From NCBI GenBank assembly GCA_002333095.1, contig DDBK01000089.1:11350-17584 (forward strand): a stretch of DNA of 6,235 bases, in the 5' to 3' direction. Within the stretch, counting starts at the first letter, position 1; each line of letters begins with the position of its first letter. The translations under genes and the position numbers were made by a program. Below the pieces are notes generated by a model. It had not been told where the DNA came from. It saw only the letters and a program-made list of their open reading frames with translations, and made no database searches. Positions 5,007 to 6,235 of the stretch are shown here, one piece after another. Source of the DNA: Cellvibrionales bacterium UBA2034 (lineage in GTDB: Bacteria > Pseudomonadota > Gammaproteobacteria > Pseudomonadales > UBA7239).

Positions 5007-6235
5007 ATGAAAGTTTTTCTCGGACGATATAGTTGCAGGTGGTTGCCTTTGGCGGGCGCTGCTTTATTTCTTCTCGTCACGGTTGTGCCATTTATTGGTC
5101 GCTACGGTTTATGGTTCGATGAAATATTCAGTGCAACCATGTCGCGTGATCTTGACCTGATTGTTGATATGGTTCGCACGCAAGAAAATAATATGCTGCT
5201 GCACTATCTGTTGTTGTGGCTATGGATGCCGCTGGGTGATGGGAGCGAGGCATTCTTGCGATTACTCTCACTATTGCTGGTGTTGCTGTCACTGATACCA
5301 CTGCATGCGGCGGCGCGTCGTCTGGCGAAGAATGATGCAGCCGCGAATGCCTGTTGTTTTGTCTACGTAAGCCATTTTCTGGTGTTGGAACATGCGCCGG
5401 CATGTCGCGGCTATGCACTGGCAGCATGTATGACGACACTTGTGTTCTGGGCCTGGGCGCGCGCCTGGCAAACGCATCAAAGCAGCCACTGGGTGCAAGC
5501 CGGCTTATTGGCCGGCCTTGCCACCTGGGCGCACTATTTTTCGGCGCTGGTGCCGCCGGTGTTGGTGTTTGCCATGTTGTGGCGGGATGGCTGGAAACAA
5601 CCGTGGAAGCAATTGTTGATTGCCATCACAGCATTTACCTTGATGGCGTTGCCAGTGGTGTTGACGAGGCCGCCAGACGGTCTGGCCCAGATCGGCTGGG
5701 CGGATGTGCCGGATGCCCGGGTGATTCGCGGTACTGTGTGGATGCTGCTGGGTGTTGATGGCCCGGGAGAAAAGCCCGTGCTGTTGGCGGTTTGGGGGGT
5801 GATTGCCATAGCGTTGCTGGCAGGTAACGGGCGATGGCGACTGGGTGAGGGCTGGCGCAATGTGCATGCAGGGGTAGCATTGGGTCTGGTGATCACTGTT
5901 GCAGTGGTATTGGCAGAGAGTATCTGGTGGCAACCGTTGTTTGTGCCGCGGTTTTTTACCCCGCTGGTGCCGCTATATTGTTTCGTGCTGGGTGCAGCGC
6001 TCACATTGTTATGGCCATGGCTACGTATGTTTCTGGTGGCCTGTGTGTTGTTGGCGTCTGTCTGGGAGCACTGGAAGCCCTTTACCGGCCCCTTGCCGGT
6101 GAGCTATTGGTGGCGTCCTATGGTGCAGCATCTGGCAGCCGATCTTGAGCCGCACGATGTGGTGATAACGTACCCCTCTTTTCTGCGAATGCCTGTGGAT
6201 TATTATCTCGACAAGCTCGATCCGGCCCATGCTTT
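5007..6235 (+). CDS. GT-C membrane glycosyltransferase, PMT/ArnT (GT39)-like, 3' end outside window
   Basis: The frame stays open from ATG 5007 to the window edge: 409 codons with no stop. AAGGGA (4993-4998) lies 8 bases before the ATG. The product begins with a membrane segment (about 12-30), then a periplasmic loop containing WFDEIF with Asp38-Glu39, the acidic pair expected in the first loop of GT-C enzymes. HYLLLWLWMPLG, EAFLRLLSLL and AARRLAKNDAAANA (102-115) follow, as in PMT/ArnT-like proteins, then several membrane helices. VPRFFTPLVPLY (313-324) resembles the conserved arginine segment before the last helices, and HDVVITYPSF...DYYL (383-401) begins the periplasmic C-terminal part. 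It probably transfers a sugar from a polyprenyl-phosphate carrier, plausibly made by the preceding GT2 enzyme, to an envelope acceptor. Acceptor and sugar are unknown. GC is high in its middle (64% over 5641-5760), unlike the two genes before it. Confidence 0.88.
   Translation, partial: MKVFLGRYSCRWLPLAGAALFLLVTVVPFIGRYGLWFDEIFSATMSRDLDLIVDMVRTQENNMLLHYLLLWLWMPLGDGSEAFLRLLSLLLVLLSLIPLHAAARRLAKNDAAANACCFVYVSHFLVLEHAPACRGYALAACMTTLVFWAWARAWQTHQSSHWVQAGLLAGLATWAHYFSALVPPVLVFAMLWRDGWKQPWKQLLIAITAFTLMALPVVLTRPPDGLAQIGWADVPDARVIRGTVWMLLGVDGPGEKPVLLAVWGVIAIALLAGNGRWRLGEGWRNVHAGVALGLVITVAVVLAESIWWQPLFVPRFFTPLVPLYCFVLGAALTLLWPWLRMFLVACVLLASVWEHWKPFTGPLPVSYWWRPMVQHLAADLEPHDVVITYPSFLRMPVDYYLDKLDPAHA

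Noticed and set aside
1..6220. AAGCTCGAT occurring at both ends of the window (1-9 and 6212-6220)
   Set aside because: A 9-base match encoding Lys-Leu-Asp in two unrelated genes; flanking bases differ, so it is most likely chance rather than a target-site duplication.
5354..6230. Several open frames of 67-156 residues on both strands inside the GT-C gene
   Set aside because: They are shadows of the continuous GT-C frame in a GC-rich stretch; none shows a recognisable motif or a convincing ribosome binding site.

Overview
The window looks like chromosomal DNA of a gammaproteobacterium of moderate GC. The main clues are a YicC very close in sequence to the enterobacterial protein, a ZntB-type CorA transporter and tightly packed genes with good Shine-Dalgarno sites. 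No mobile element, integrase, CRISPR array, tRNA or rRNA is visible. The species cannot be named from this sequence.

Left part (1-913). The C-terminal two thirds of a short-chain dehydrogenase/reductase enters from the left on the plus strand. It ends facing a small, extremely acidic 70-residue protein encoded on the minus strand. The two 3' ends are separated by a strong 18-bp stem-loop whose right arm contains the stop codon of the acidic gene. The acidic gene and the following plus-strand genes diverge from a roughly 100-bp intergenic region that holds a fair sigma70-like promoter for the minus strand.

Middle part (914-3194). A small protein of the 'virulence factor' family (unknown function) lies 5 bp upstream of yicC (endoribonuclease family). 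After 44 bp comes a ZntB/CorA-family divalent metal transporter. All three are on the plus strand and may be co-transcribed.

Right part (3230-6235). Three tightly packed plus-strand genes form a likely envelope-glycan cassette: an integral membrane acyltransferase (acyltransferase-3 / fucose 4-O-acetylase type) that starts with TTG, a family 2 glycosyltransferase of the polyprenyl-phosphate sugar synthase (Dpm1-like) type that overlaps it by one base, and a GT-C/ArnT-PMT-like membrane glycosyltransferase starting 2 bp later and cut by the window end. The inferred logic is that the GT2 enzyme loads a sugar onto a polyprenyl phosphate on the cytoplasmic side, the GT-C enzyme transfers that sugar to an acceptor on the periplasmic side, and the acyltransferase decorates the sugar or the acceptor. 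Acceptor and sugar are unknown. Base composition changes sharply inside this cassette, from AT-rich in the acyltransferase to GC-rich in the GT-C gene.

I found no convincing evidence of an entirely new type of system. The points most worth a second look are the acidic protein with its convergent hairpin, the glycan cassette and the pairing of the 'virulence factor' protein with YicC.
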